Source: Baylisascaris procyonis (lineage: Eukaryota; Nematoda; Chromadorea; Rhabditida; Ascarididae). From it: DNA of 64,000 nucleotides. The notes beneath the pieces are model-generated. The model ran no database searches and had not been told where the DNA came from. It saw only the letters and a program-made list of their open reading frames with translations. The position numbers and the translations under genes are program-made. Position 1 is the stretch's first letter; each line of letters opens with the position of its first letter. The stretch covers positions 7,520,501 to 7,584,500 of the forward strand of contig JAZARR010000153.1 in assembly GCA_037389465.1 (NCBI GenBank). The letters are read 5' to 3'. Positions 26,836 to 49,040 of this stretch are shown here, one piece after another.

Positions 26836-27679
26836 TTTAAAAAACGCAACATTACAATTACATAATGCAACATTAGAACGTATTCTTATTTTCTCATTGC
26901 GATCCTTTGGTTCCATGCAAGCTGTAGCGATGGGAATATCTCACCTACTCTGCGTCTCTGTCGCGTCTTTCTTTCTCGGCTGTCAATAGTGACCGGCTGT
27001 CGCGATATCTCATTTGAGCAGACTACAAATAAGAAAAATTCAGAGAAAAAAGAAAGGATAAATAATAGTATAGTATTGCAATGAATAGCAAAAGCTGATC
27101 ATTCACAAGCAAAAATTTTAGTGCAAAATTGAAAAAAAAAAAACACAACGAAGAAGTGGAAATCTCTCATATCATGGTGAGGTATATAGTGACAGCTAGA
27201 ACAACCGGCTGGCAATAAGTGGTAGCTGTCGTGTGCAACGATCGGCTGGTTCGCCATTTCGCATTGCTACAGCAATGTGGCGTGAGCGTTGAATAGCGCT
27301 ATCATAGTATCTTACAAGTGTTCGATAACTTTTATAGATGCTTCCGAGGGTCATAATTCTTCTCTTCTACAAATTGTTGAAGATTTTAATTGATATCCGT
27401 AGGTGGTTTAAAACTTTGCCAATTTTTTCACATTTTTTATTAAGCTGAATTTTTTTTTTTAAATTTTCTTTCCATGAGGTGTTTTTGCATGGTATAAGAG
27501 AAGATCCAAGGTTTTATGGGTTAGAAGGTTGCTTGTAGGGGGGTTTATTCGACCTCGAAAATGAAGAATATAAAGGCTGTTTCACTTATAAGCCCTATAT
27601 TCTCATCTTGTGCTTATCGTTATGCGATACATAAAGAAGTGTCTTAACTAAGAAGGAATTATGTATCAGTCTCGCGTTC

Positions 27680-27681
27680 AG
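27680..27681 (+). promoter_or_regulatory. Candidate trans-splice acceptor of PGD
   Basis: GCGTTCAG ends here, 29 nt before the PGD start codon, and could receive a spliced leader. The pyrimidine tract is poor, so this is tentative. Confidence 0.3.
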
Positions 27682-27710
27682 GTAATACATCCGCGCCATA
27701 TTCCTACAAG

Positions 27711-30700
27711 ATGTCCGAAGAAGGAGTCGCTGATATTGCTGTGGTTGGTCTTGCAGTCATGGGACAGAATCTTATCTTGAATATGAATGACAAAGGCTTC
27801 GTGGTTAGTTTTTTATTTCTTCAAAGAATACCATCTAATTTCATCAACGCTTCCATTTAGAACATCCTGCTGAGGGTGTTACTGAAATGAATTCCAGGAT
27901 AGGCATAAACCTGCAAACCTGTTTTGCATTATGTTCTACTGTGATTTTAGAGTTTGCTTGAGGAATCGGTTTAGGTTTTTTTTCAGTCGATTTAAGAGTT
28001 GGATTTGAAAGTTGATAAGGTCAATCCTTGCCTCTACCCCCTCTTCCATCCCTGAATCCTATTCTTGCGCTTAGATTATGCCGTAACACAAGTGCTTCAA
28101 TGATCATTGATCCGCGGAGATCCATCATTATTTGTCGTATTGTCACTACTTCGATCATCGTATTGAGTGCTTTTAAGCTTCTTTTTTGTTGAAATGCCCG
28201 ATTTCCGTTGGTAAATATTTTCAGTAAAATTTCAAATTTGCTATTAAGTTATCGCTAAATTTCCGTTAATCTCTTATCGATATTTAGGTTTGTGCATTTA
28301 ATCGTACCGTTTCAAAAGTCGATGATTTCCTTGCAAATGAAGCAAAAGGAACAAAAATTATTGGTGTGCATTCATTCGAAGAAATGGCTAAGTTGGTTTT
28401 TTTTTTTTTTTGTTTTTTTAGTAAACTTTTTTTTGAGTGATACAATTTTCTTATTAAATTCTAAAATTTTCACTTTTGGTTAGTATTTCCCCTATCTTTT
28501 CATATATTCAATACAAGCATCTTTAAATATTTTCATGATTGTTTGCTTCCGCCAGTTTATTTTTATTTTTGTAAACTATAAACTCTGTTGTTCGGTAAGG
28601 AATTTTAGCAATAAAGTTATCTGTGACGATTATAGGCGGAATACTCTCAATAAAACAATGAAAAATAGTTTATTTGAGAAAATTCATTCATTGAAATATT
28701 TGTTTAAAAGTAAAGAAAACGGCAAATAGCAGTGGAAATATATACATAAATAACGCAACAAGCAAATATGACAAGCAACCCATATACGAAGTAACATTGA
28801 AAAAATTTTTTTCTCCAAGGTCGAATGCATCGATGAAATGAAGTGAGTGGGAGCATCGACAATCAGATAATAATAGGAAGGAAAATTTTTGAGTGAGCAG
28901 AAGAAATTAAATAAATAAATAAATAAATAAATAAGCAAATAAATAAATAAATAAATAAGTGAATAAATAAATAAATAAGTGAATAAATAAATAAATATAT
29001 ATGTATTAGATGGTTGTTGATGCATTTTGAAGTAATGCGTATTTGGATCGTTGTTAAATTTATGTTTATCACGAAAATTAGCATAATGCCGCCTATTTCT
29101 CAGCATTATTTAATTTTAAAGGAAATTGAAGCGACCACGTCGTGTATTATTATTGGTGAAAGCTGGTGAAGCAGTTGATAGTATGATCGCAAAAATGTTA
29201 CCATATCTGCAAAAAGGAGATATCATTATCGATGCGGGCAATAGTGAATATATCGATACGAATGTAAATTTTAAAATTTCATTAAATATTTTATGAATGT
29301 TATTGTAGATGGAGAGTGGGGGAAGAGAATTGGAAAATCATGAATATAAGACATATTGAAGGTTCATCGTCAAAAAATTTTAAACTCAACAATTTCAGAT
29401 TAGTTATTAGAGGACGTCTATCGTTTGTTCGCAATATAGACGCATAACAAAAATGATATGATGGTTCACTTTCAAGAAATTCATTTATTGAATTTACTTA
29501 ATATATCCACAAAATGCGACAATCCATATAATTGAATCCTGCTCATTATCGAGATAACAAGAAGCATTACTAAAAGAAATTTTCGAGGGAAGTAAAAAGC
29601 GAGGAAGAAAAGAAAAATATTTCATATCTCTTCAGGTAGTGACTGATTAGCCCAAAAATCACCCATAATGGAAAGTTTTAATTTCCCGTGGGAATGGGAA
29701 TTATTTAAAAGGGTAGCTGAATAGCCTTGCAAAGCAGTTACGAATTTAAGTCAACAAAGATTATTTGTCGCCTAGTTGGCGAAGAGGAGTTAGTCGTAAA
29801 TCATAGCTTGACCTCAGGTTGTGGCCACAATCATGCAAGAAAAAAGGTGACATAAAAGGAGAATATAAGAGAAGATCAACGGAAAGGATCTCCCAACGAT
29901 CTCTTCATTCCTCGATCATCAGCTATAGTCTCAACCAAACCAGGCTATTGAGACACTAATAAGAACGATCTTTGAATATTTGACAGAAGTTAGTTGAAAA
30001 TTTATCTCAAATGTTGTTTTATTTCAGCGTCGTTTCAAAGAACTTGGCGAAAAAGGTTTTCTTTTCGTTGGATCTGGTGTTAGTGGTGGTGAAGAAGGTG
30101 GGTTTTTTTTGCTATTTCCTTACTCTTTAGGATTTTATTCTAAAATTCTTCTTATATCTTCCTTCATTCGAAATATACAGCTATTTTTGCATCGGTAATT
30201 TTATGCATTCTCAATGCAAAAGAAAAAAACGCAAAATGTGTTTTTTAGTTTTATGATGAACAATCACAGTTGAATTATTAGTGAAATTATGCACTATTGG
30301 GAAGTGATTTTGCAATACATCGGATCGATGGGAAGATTCTTGCTTTCCTATACTCTTTTCTCGTTAGCTATAAATTCCAGAACGGGTTTAATTGAATACA
30401 CCAATGCTCCGTTTATTTCTTCTTCCCGTAGTATTTTATGATCTCTAATGTGAAGTTCCTATTATTTATATATTTATCGCTTCTTCAGCTATAAAATTTC
30501 TACGGTTTTTTTTATTGGGATTATAGATAGGCTCATATGATTGAGTGAATTTAATATCTTCTATCATATAAAACATCGAACTAATATCTTTTGATTAATT
30601 TATACTACTGAAATTACCTTATTATGTTCATTGCTATAAACCAGATATGATAAACTTTTATTTTAGTGATTGAAGTTTAATAATAGCTATCAGTTATTGA

Positions 30701-33700
30701 TTTCTTATCTAATCAAGCAATTGACTAAAATTATTGATTGAAGGTGCACGACATGGTCCATCGTTAATGCCCGGTGGAGCACCAGAGGCATGGCCATATA
30801 TTAAGGATATTTTCCAGAGTATTGCTGCGAAAGTCGGCTCGGAACCATGTTGTGATTGGGTAAACTGCAAAAATTCCGATGTTTTAGCGGCCTTATTTAA
30901 TTACTATTATATTTGTTTGTTTTTTTAAATTGAGGGCATAGGAGGAGTGATTCGTTATCTACTCGAATTAAGAGGTAATTGTTATTAATTAAGATATCAT
31001 TTGCGATGAATTTCTTGGAATAGCTGTTTCAGGTTACCTGCTGAGTTATTTTTACGGCTTCTGAGGGCCTAAAAATATGGTAATTTTAGCGATATGATTG
31101 ATGTTAATTTAAATAATTTTTGAAATTTTTTCTAGTCGTATGATTTTTATCTATTCAGACCGTTTTCCATTCATCTTTATTTTCGGATGGAATATATAGC
31201 AGAAATTTGCTTATGTTTTTCTCCTTTGTCTATTAGCATATTTAATTTGCATATGAATATCATCGAAATGCATTAGCTGTGTTATGACAAGATTTTCAAA
31301 GAGAATTATTCACTTTCAATGGTGTGAAGATATGGAGGATTGTTTTATTCGTTTCTATTATCGCTATTTTTTTTTTTTAAATTCCTAATAAAGAGTTTGC
31401 CTGAGGAGTTAGTAACTACTATTTGAAGAAGTTAGAAGGAATTGGATTTGATTTGGTTACATAAAGGCTAATACTTTATTCATTTATCTATATAATTATT
31501 AAATCGCTGACATTTTCTTCAATTAATTTTTAATTAAGGTTGGTGAAGGAGGTGCGGGACATTTCGTTAAAATGGTTCATAATGGAATAGAGTATGGTGA
31601 TATGCAGTTGATTGGTGAAGCTTACAGTCTTCTCAAAGATGCGATTGGCCTGAATCACGACGAGATGTCGGCGGTGAGTGGCCTTTGAACTTCGTTGTTT
31701 GCATAATTTGTGATGATAGTGCACCTAGATCTATCGAGTTGAAACATAACTGTGGTCATAGTCGATTGTGACCATTTTTCATCCATTCTATCCAACAGTT
31801 TTCTTTCCAGTTACATATTAAAGAATTCAACTCATTGAGTGAATGTTTTTTTAGAATTAATTTCTAGAAAGCATCATCATTAAATGAGGACATTGTAATA
31901 GAAAAAATAATGATATTAGGCGATATTTTCCTTAAGCAATATTCAAACTTTTGCTTATCTTTTATTGTTTGTGTTCTCAATTATCACTTCGTTTCGTCTC
32001 ATTGATTGATAACAAACATCTCAATTTACCGTTAACTATGCCGCAGTTGATAACATTAGAGATATTAAAACGCACTTAATTTGATGTTTTATTTCGGTAT
32101 TTATTGTGTTTTTATTAAATCAGAATCTGTTAATAAAAATTTGCATTTAGAGATCAGTTGGTATTCATCATTAACAATTTAAATATCATTTAAAAATTTT
32201 TGCTTGTATAATGAAGAGATATGATATTCATATTAATTTAGGTCTTTGATGAATGGAATAAAGGTGAACTCGATTCATATTTAATCCAAATAACGGCCGA
32301 AATATTACGATTCAAAGATGAAAAGGGCCAGCCACTTTTGCCTCAAATTAGAGATACCGCAGGCCAGGTACCGATTGATTTCACTTAATTTAGACTGTTT
32401 GTGCGCTAATATTAATTAAGGTCGAGATTAACTCTAATTTTTTCGCCATCTTTTGGTGGCAATGTTATCAGTTTTTGCAATTTCAAGCCGAACTCTTCAT
32501 TTAGGTGTGGTGATGGCAACCTTCGATGAACCGGTAGAATTACGGAAGAAGAATTGAACTCTTGACTGCTTGCGAATGAATTCTTTAAGTTTCGAAATAT
32601 CACATGTGCCGCTTAAAAAAAGGCGATTTTATGGAAAATTTTGGTTCATTCTGGTAGAACCAGCAAAACGAGCGTATACCTCAGAGGAATGTATTCAAAC
32701 ATGAATAAATTACAATCAGAGTCATTTATGATTATGGCCATTATTCGTTGATTTCAGAAAGGAACTGGTAAATGGACGGGCATTGCTGCGTTGACTTACG
32801 GTATTCCAGTAACGCTGATAGGTTGGATTTAAAGAAGATCATTTGATTCTTTTTTTTTCGTTCTATAGAAATGTTTACAATTGCGGCGAAAAGGTTTTAC
32901 TTCTTGGAGTTAAGACGAATATTTCATTGAATATATGATACGATAGAAAGAGCCATTTCATTAAGAATTCTTGCGATCAATCGAAATCGATATTGATTGA
33001 TTATTTATCGGGCTAAAGACGTTAATTGGCAATTAGAATGCAAATTTTGAAACCCATTTTGAATGTAAATGAAGTGCTGCTAGCGCTGTAGTGTTGTTTT
33101 GCGGGTAATCACTCGTTCACAATTAAATGTTGTCAAATCTAAGAAAATGTCTCAAAACCATGATGTTATTTCATAATACCGCATCGTTGCGTTGCAAACG
33201 AATCAGCACTTATTATCGGGCCAATGCCGTCAAAAACGTACCATCGCGACCGAATCCAGCACGCACTTGCGCGATACGTTATGAGTGACCAGCCACCACA
33301 TTGGTTGCGAATAGAATAGTTGGAACGAAACGCGATGCGAAATGGGTTTGTAATGCGCCAGCAGAGAAGCAGAGAAAAATATCTCTAGCTGCTCTGTTCG
33401 AAATGAATCAATGCGTTGGTGTCTCCCATAACAATGACCTTTGTGGTTTGCGCATTTAATCTCGATGGACTAACGGCGAGTTATAGAAAATATCGCTGAA
33501 AACTTATATTTGAGCCAGGAGGGGAAGGGCGAAGATGTGTTATAAGATGCCCTAAATTCGGCAACCATCTGTTCGGTATATGCAAGCCTTCCTCAAATTT
33601 TTATTCTTCATAAGCACTATACGTAATTTTTATTTATAAAAGATGTTTTTTTTTTAAATATTTTTTCCCACATTTTTTGTTATAATCATCCAAATTTTAT

Positions 33701-36699
33701 TGTTTCAATATTTAAAGGTGAAGCAGTTTTCGCACGTTGTTTATCGTCATTAAAATCGGAACGCGTTGCCGCATCTAAAATTCTTATTGGGCCGAAAACA
33801 AAACCCGACGAATATGTGAAAGATAAGAAAGAATTCATAGAACATATTAGGAAGGTGAGTTGTGAAATGTGTTTACTGTTGGATGCGAACTTAATGAATT
33901 TAACTCGATTCGTCGATAAATAGCTAAGTTATTTTATTTATTCGATTATAAAGTAAAATTAAATTAAATGATAAAAAAAAATTTCGGCACGATACGAATA
34001 TATGAGGGGGAGGAGGATTATAAGAGAATCAAGTGAATAAAGCGATAATGCAATAGACTCAATGGTGACATATTTGGAATGGCGAAATATTCTTTAGTAG
34101 GTATATCAATTGCAAATAAAGATAGAGAAAAAAATTGAACAAATGTCAACGAAAATTGCAGATTATTTAGATGGATACGGGGGCGAAGGGGAGGGCAATA
34201 TGCACTCCCTTATGTTATTGATGAAATTATTTCTTTTCATGATTTTCAAACGCTTTTTTTTTAAAGAAATGGCAAAGACTTTTATGTAAATTATATGAAT
34301 AATGCGACCAGAGTCATAGCCAGAAAAACTATGGCGGAAGTGTACCCTAATATCGTTTCTATTGTTTTTTCTTTTCTCGTATTTTGTGCATTCGAAACCC
34401 AATTCGTAGCGTTTTAAGGGGAAACATTCTTTGGATGTATTTCAATGAATTTGTGAAATGCCCTAATTCGAGGTGAGAATAGTGTACAACAGCGCTTATT
34501 CAGGCTTCATCTAGAGAAAAAACTAGAGAAACCTGCTGGATATTAGAGAACCTCTTAACATCCATAAAACTTCTAATTCCTAGTCTGGAAGCTTTGGGAT
34601 TCTCCGATCTTTTTTATTGAGAGGGGAAGAAAAACTATGATTTTCCCAGATTTTCGGGAAATGAGGAGCCGAAATCAGCATTTTACGGCTAAGCCTTTGT
34701 TATAGACTTTCCAACCATCCCACTACTACAAATTTATTCGTAGTGTTTAAGGCGCTAACCAAAATAGAGCAGGCATATAAATATATGTGAATGTTTTAGC
34801 ATAAATATTTTAGGCATTGTATGCGTCAAAGATTGTGAGCTATGCGCAAGGTTTTATGCTGATGGCTGAAGCGAGTCGTCATTTCAATTGGAGATTGAAT
34901 TTCGGTGCAATTGCATTAATGTGGCGTGGTGGATGTATTATACGTTCACAATTTTTGGGTGATATTAAACGTGCATTCGATGAGAATCCAAATTTAATTA
35001 ATCTACTCTTAGATAAATTCTTCACAAATGCCATTCATCAATGTCAGGTATAGTTGATGCTCGCTTGCTTAGTTTTGCTTTTATTTTCATCGAATTCTAT
35101 AAGCATTTCTTGAGTATTTTGATGCCTAGTAACCATTAGATAACAACATAAGAAGGTACAAACTTAGATAACAACTTAGATGTAAACAGTTAAGAAGTTA
35201 AGCTCCTTTATGAGCGTTTCTGATGATTGTAATATAAAGGCATCGACCGTCAAAACTACGTGAAGAAGGGGTTAAGGTATAAGACCTAAAAATTTTTTCC
35301 CTCTCACTTCTCTGAATATTTTGAACTATAATATTCTTATATGATGTGAGAAAATATAAAATATAATGGAATGTTTCTTTTTTTTTTCTCGAATTGAGTT
35401 TCATTCGCAGAATAACTATGTAAAAATAATTTAAAGTGAAACTGAACCCATGACGATTGCTATAAGTGACTAAGAATAAAGTATAGAGAGGGGTTGCCTT
35501 TTTTTCTGTTGAGTTGAAAATATTTTTTAAAAAAATTTCTTTCGTTTCAAGTTTATTATCGTAAATGCGGTATCGTTTTTAAGGACTCATGGCGTAAGGT
35601 TTGTGCAACATCCGCAATGCTTGGTATTCCAACGCCGGCTTTTAGCACTGCACTTGCATTCTATGATGGTTATCGACATGAGGTTTTACCTGCTAGCCTT
35701 ATACAGGTATTATTGAATATAATCGCAAGCACTATTCTAGAAGATGATAGCTTAAAGTACTGTAATTTCCTAAAAGATCATGTGACAAAAATATAGTACG
35801 GTAGACGTTAGGAAGAACGAATTGATAGCGATGGGTCATATTTATTCCAGCTTTCGAAGTATTTATTTGTTTATTTGATGGTATATTGATGAAGAGAAAC
35901 GTTGCAATAAGCGGTACTACTTTGATCTGTCTAACAGATTTCTTGTAAAGTACTATGATCATTGAAATATTAAGAGATGCAATCGTTCTTTCATTATATA
36001 TCAATTTTTTTTTCTTTGGCAGATTAAAAAATATTTGCATAAAGAGGCAAAAAATTCTCCGACTGCCGATGGTAGATAGGATCTGAAATCCGAAGAATAT
36101 GCCCATATATGATAGCTCAGGATTCGCAAATGGAAGACTATCGACCCATCGATTGGTGGTTTGAGGGAAGATGGGATTGGATCACTCTTAAAAACGCTGC
36201 AGGTTTTATCGATAATAGTAAGTGAAGAGGGTCATTTTTGGTTTAAAAAATGGTGGACTAAGAAGCACGTGAAACATGACAATGTTCCTTCTGTCTCAGG
36301 GAAAGATAGTCCACCTCTATGATCCTATTTCCATCCTTTTTGAGTGGACGCTGATGATCACTATTTCCTTTTATCGTCTCTGATGCACTCGTTTGGGCAC
36401 ATCAATTTCTTATTGGGTTTTATCCTTCTTTTGTAATCTCTCGAAGCCTTCGCTGACCATTATTTATAAATTGGTCATTGGTCAAACAATCCATGGTTTT
36501 ACCATGTGAATCACTTTGGCATCCCCGTTGATCGTAGTTATGAGATTTGTTGAATTGAAACCCTTTTTGAATGTTCCAGGCACAACGTGATTATTTCGGT
36601 GCACATACCTACGAAATGATGTCGAATCCAGGGAAATTCGTGCATACAAATTGGACAGGAACGGGAGGAAGAGTTACATCGAACACTTATACTGCCTAG
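27711..36699 (+). CDS. PGD: 6-phosphogluconate dehydrogenase, decarboxylating
   Basis: Twelve plus-strand exons: 27711-27803, 28288-28391, 29122-29263, 30028-30097, 30744-30859, 31539-31673, 32242-32367, 32758-32821, 33718-33854, 34814-35047, 35584-35706, 36580-36699. The total is 1464 nt, 487 aa plus stop, close to the 483 aa of the human enzyme. The cytosolic enzyme oxidises 6-phosphogluconate to ribulose 5-phosphate and CO2, giving NADPH. Visible landmarks: the nucleotide-binding GLAVMG at 13-18, [16 protein letters not shown], the substrate loop [20 protein letters not shown], and [20 protein letters not shown], whose Lys186 and Glu193 align with the catalytic pair. [23 protein letters not shown] and [13 protein letters not shown] follow, then the C-terminal HTNWTGTGG. 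The start [13 protein letters not shown] gives the usual short leader before the Rossmann fold. All active-site residues I can place are intact. Confidence 0.97.
28906..28999. repeat. AAAT tetranucleotide microsatellite
   Basis: AAAT/AATA units with a few GTGA or GCAA interruptions, in intron 2 of PGD. The long [14 protein letters not shown] minus-strand frame (28684-29106) comes from this run. Confidence 0.95.
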
Positions 36700-36957
36700 A
36701 TGATTCAATCATTGAAATCCTTATATTCTAATCCGATCGTTTTAGCGCCTTGATTTATCTGCAATGTTGAGCTTTAGGAGTTAAGTTCATCATCGGCATT
36801 GATTTGTGAATGACTCCGAAGTGGAGTGTTTGATGATTTGATGGAATTGCGGATGCTAACTTTATTTTCATATGTTTACTTGTTTGGATGATTTAATATT
36901 TCATTTCATTCAGCGTGGCAGTTTTATTAAAATCGAATTTTATTTTTTCTCACATTT

Positions 36958-36963
36958 AATAAA
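36958..36963 (+). terminator. Polyadenylation signal of PGD
   Basis: AATAAA, 259 nt past the PGD stop codon, followed by a T-rich stretch. It is the first canonical hexamer that I saw downstream. Confidence 0.6.
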
Positions 36964-38582
36964 GGTTTTTATGAAGATTTGCTAAAAATTTTTTTTAATT
37001 CAAAAAATATTGAAATACTCTTCGCGGGTTTTTAGTAAGTAGATTAAACGTTTATTTAGAGCAATTGCTTCTATCTGACGTCCATGTCCTTCTATAGTTA
37101 AGAATAGTAAAAGGTGAAAACTTTTCATCATTTTAGGGAACATAATTAAAAAAATGGAAATCAACTGATTGTTTTAGAATCTCAGACTCGCTAAAAAATT
37201 TGTAACGATCTGATGGGTCATAGAATGAAGGTTGTGATGATCGTTATGTTCGATTTTTACCGTTTTTTGCGCTTTGAGTTTGAATTATCCTTTATGATTA
37301 TTTTTTTTTCTTTTGTTCTCCGTTTCTAGCAACATCGTTGTAGCAGCGTAAGTGGTCAATATGCTCTCCCAATTTCCTTCTGTTTTCTATATTTTCCACA
37401 ATTTTCTTTTTTTTTTTTTGCTTTATAGTGTTCTATAGGCTTTCATTATAGCTGCTAATTTACATTTTAGTCGGGATTCTGCATTCTATCGTTTAAAATA
37501 AATCCTATTTTATGAAATTTTGATTTCTTGAATATACCGATCGCTATAAATGTTTTCGACGGATTGGTTCTCTGGTAAACTTTTCACTAAGAGAAATGCA
37601 AATTAAAAGAGGTAAGCGTTTTAATTAATATACTAATAAATATTCGTAAGAAATTAAGCCGTTATTGAATGGCAATCGTCTTTACTGGAGGCTTTTTGCG
37701 TTGATTTTATACTAAATTTAAAATCATTTATTTCCATTCTGCGTATAGATGCGTGAATAAACTCTGCGCTAGGGAATACCATAGTCGACCTATATAGTCA
37801 TTATAATGCGCGATACATATATTCGCTCTCACAAATTCTCATCCATCGATCATAAACGTTACATGCGAATCCGAATCTTTGATATAAATGGTGCATTAAA
37901 TAAAGGCCAATAGATAATACATGATCTTGCTTACAGTAATATTGTGAACTTACAGTAATATTTTGCATGGAGAAATATTATTTTTAGACTACATTTAATC
38001 ACATGAAAAACTGATATAAAATTCTGTCCAATATGTGATGACAAAACTTTGGCCGAACTTCGATCGCTGCAGCGCCTCTATTTGTAGATCACTTACCATG
38101 AACACATCAGAGAAAAGGTTTATCGAGTTCAACAATACTTTCGGGGAAAATTATTGAAGTGATGTTGCGAAAAAAGGTGTGCGAACTTTAACAAAGACGT
38201 GCGAACTTTCATCTTTAAAAGCAGGAGCAGGAGGGATAAACATTGCGGAATGACTTTATTGAATGAGGTGGAGGAAGTCGAGTTTGAATATTCACGGCGT
38301 GCGATGAATTAAGAGGCATATCTATAGGCTTTGCCCAAAATAGACTCAAAATGCAGTTTTGAGAATCATACATGTCGCTAAGAATTCATAATGGAGGGAT
38401 GAAGGAGTATGAAGCTGCAAACTTCTCATGCGAACAATGAGTCCACACACCGTGCTTATCTAATAAACTTTCATATATACCAATAACTCAGGTGAAGCTT
38501 TTATATTAACGAATTGAGAAAGTATGGCTAGTGGAGGGTTCTCTGAGTCCAAAAATATGATGCGTGGAACTTTTTAAAATAA
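36964..38582. other. Convergent intergenic region between PGD and GDH
   Basis: Tail-to-tail spacer of mainly AT-rich sequence with T runs and no recognised exon on either strand. Confidence 0.6.
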
Positions 38583-38650
38583 CTTTGATTTTATTTTCAA
38601 TAAAGAAATGAAGCTTCTTTGATTTTATTTTCAATAAAGAAATGAAACTT
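38583..38650. repeat. 34-bp tandem duplication carrying poly(A) signals of GDH
   Basis: Two copies (38583-38616 and 38617-38650) differ by about one base. Each has TTTATT on the plus strand, that is AATAAA on the GDH strand, at 38624-38629 and 38590-38595, about 96 and 130 nt past the GDH stop. Each copy also has AATAAA on the plus strand (38599-38604 and 38633-38638). Confidence 0.9.
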
Positions 38651-38724
38651 CAGTAATGATTAAAAAAAAACGAAGTGACGCAAAGAGAAAAATTTCATGC
38701 ACAACATATGGTGAAACGATGACT

Positions 38725-47869
<9,145 letters not shown>

Positions 47870-47870
47870 T

Positions 47871-47874
47871 CTGT
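47871..47874 (-). promoter_or_regulatory. Candidate trans-splice acceptor of GDH
   Basis: On the minus strand CCTCTTATACAG ends one base before the ATG, after a T/C-rich stretch. Such spacing is typical of spliced-leader acceptors and would leave a 1-nt native leader. Confidence 0.5.
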
Positions 47875-48136
47875 ATAAGAGGTATATATGTCACAGCAAT
47901 AATGAAATAAGAGCAGTAGAAGAAGTGAATTACGATTGCAAATACGAGCTGAAACAAGCACTAACGAATCGTTACCATAAGTGATCAATGAGCAACAAAC
48001 ACCTCGAGGCGTAATTATCGACTTATCTACCAACCGCACATATTGCCAATCACACCAAATCTGACAAACTCGGCAGTTTGATGCGACAACTCACCATATG
48101 AATTCCGATCGGCAATTGAAAGGCGCACATAGAAGC

Positions 48137-48198
48137 GCACACTCACACACATATACACACACACACAAGTGCACAAACACACCCACACATACACATAT
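48137..48198. repeat. CA-rich imperfect microsatellite
   Basis: Imperfect ACAC sequence broken by AT and GTGC, about 270-330 bp upstream of the GDH start codon. Confidence 0.85.
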
Positions 48199-48780
48199 AG
48201 TTATTTGTGCATTACAGCATTGCCTCACTTCTGTTTATCATCCTGCAGGCAATCGAGGACATACACTCTTTGTAAATGCCCACAACGATGTTTACGACAA
48301 TCCTGTTTTGAGGAATGAGCATTGCCAAGCCGATCGATTTACGATGCTCTGTCCACTTCGACTAGAAAAGTCCTTTTTAGTTGCTTATAAGCCTACGCTA
48401 ACAATCAATGGACAACTAGCGCACTGCACTTTTCGTCATCAATTGGTCAAACAGATCATGAATAATGGTTGAGCTAAAACTACAAAGATTAACTGCCTTA
48501 ATACCAAGTCCAAGCCTGGAGAATATTTGTTGAATGAATATGGAAATTATTAAGGTTTGTATCGATGATGTTTTACAGAATGCCTGTTCGTGAATGTCCA
48601 GGAAACAATTCTATGGGCACTTAAGTGAGGATTATTATTGCTATGCATCAAAGAACTGATGCAATACACCTCTATGTGATTCTCACAAGACTTATGATCG
48701 TGTAAGATAGGACAGGTTAAATAAAGAGCACATAAAACATGAAATAAGAAGTTCTTGTAACTGTTTCTCACCCTTATTTC

Positions 48781-49040
48781 ATATGTGCGATCGTAGGAGC
48801 GCGTGAGGAGATCGGCGGCAGCGTGAAGTTCGCGAGAGCAACTACTGGATCCTGTCGACGATCGAAGCCATCCTTGTGAGCCGGTCTCTACTTGTTTATC
48901 ACGTTACTGTATAAGTGTGATAAACTGTTCGTCCCTTATACCGGTATCGTCTCGTAGTTTATCGACGGCAACTTAACGGATGGTGCAAATCCTCAAGGGG
49001 ACCTGGAAGACTAGACGAGCCAAAGAAAGTTGATCCTTAC
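48781..49040. repeat. Dispersed repeat family 1, copy 2
   Basis: Partner of 10401-10657, same orientation, about 38 kb away, with substitutions and small indels throughout. It lies about 0.9 kb upstream of GDH. Confidence 0.8.

Larger units (their letters stand above)
22331..27710. other. Divergent intergenic region between TUG-like gene and PGD
   Basis: Head-to-head interval of 5.4 kb. From left it holds a candidate splice acceptor of the TUG-like gene, dispersed repeat family 2 copy 2, an AT-rich block with degenerate repeats of a roughly 17-bp AATATAAATAAA-type unit (23695-23763), the 92-bp array, and about 870 bp of mixed sequence before the PGD start. That last part includes less AT-rich stretches near 26930-27010 and 27190-27300, plausible promoter sequence for PGD. 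Confidence 0.6.

Noticed and set aside
28684..29106. 140-aa minus-strand open frame
   Set aside because: Its centre is an AAAT microsatellite translated as YLFIYLFIY and it lies in intron 2 of PGD.
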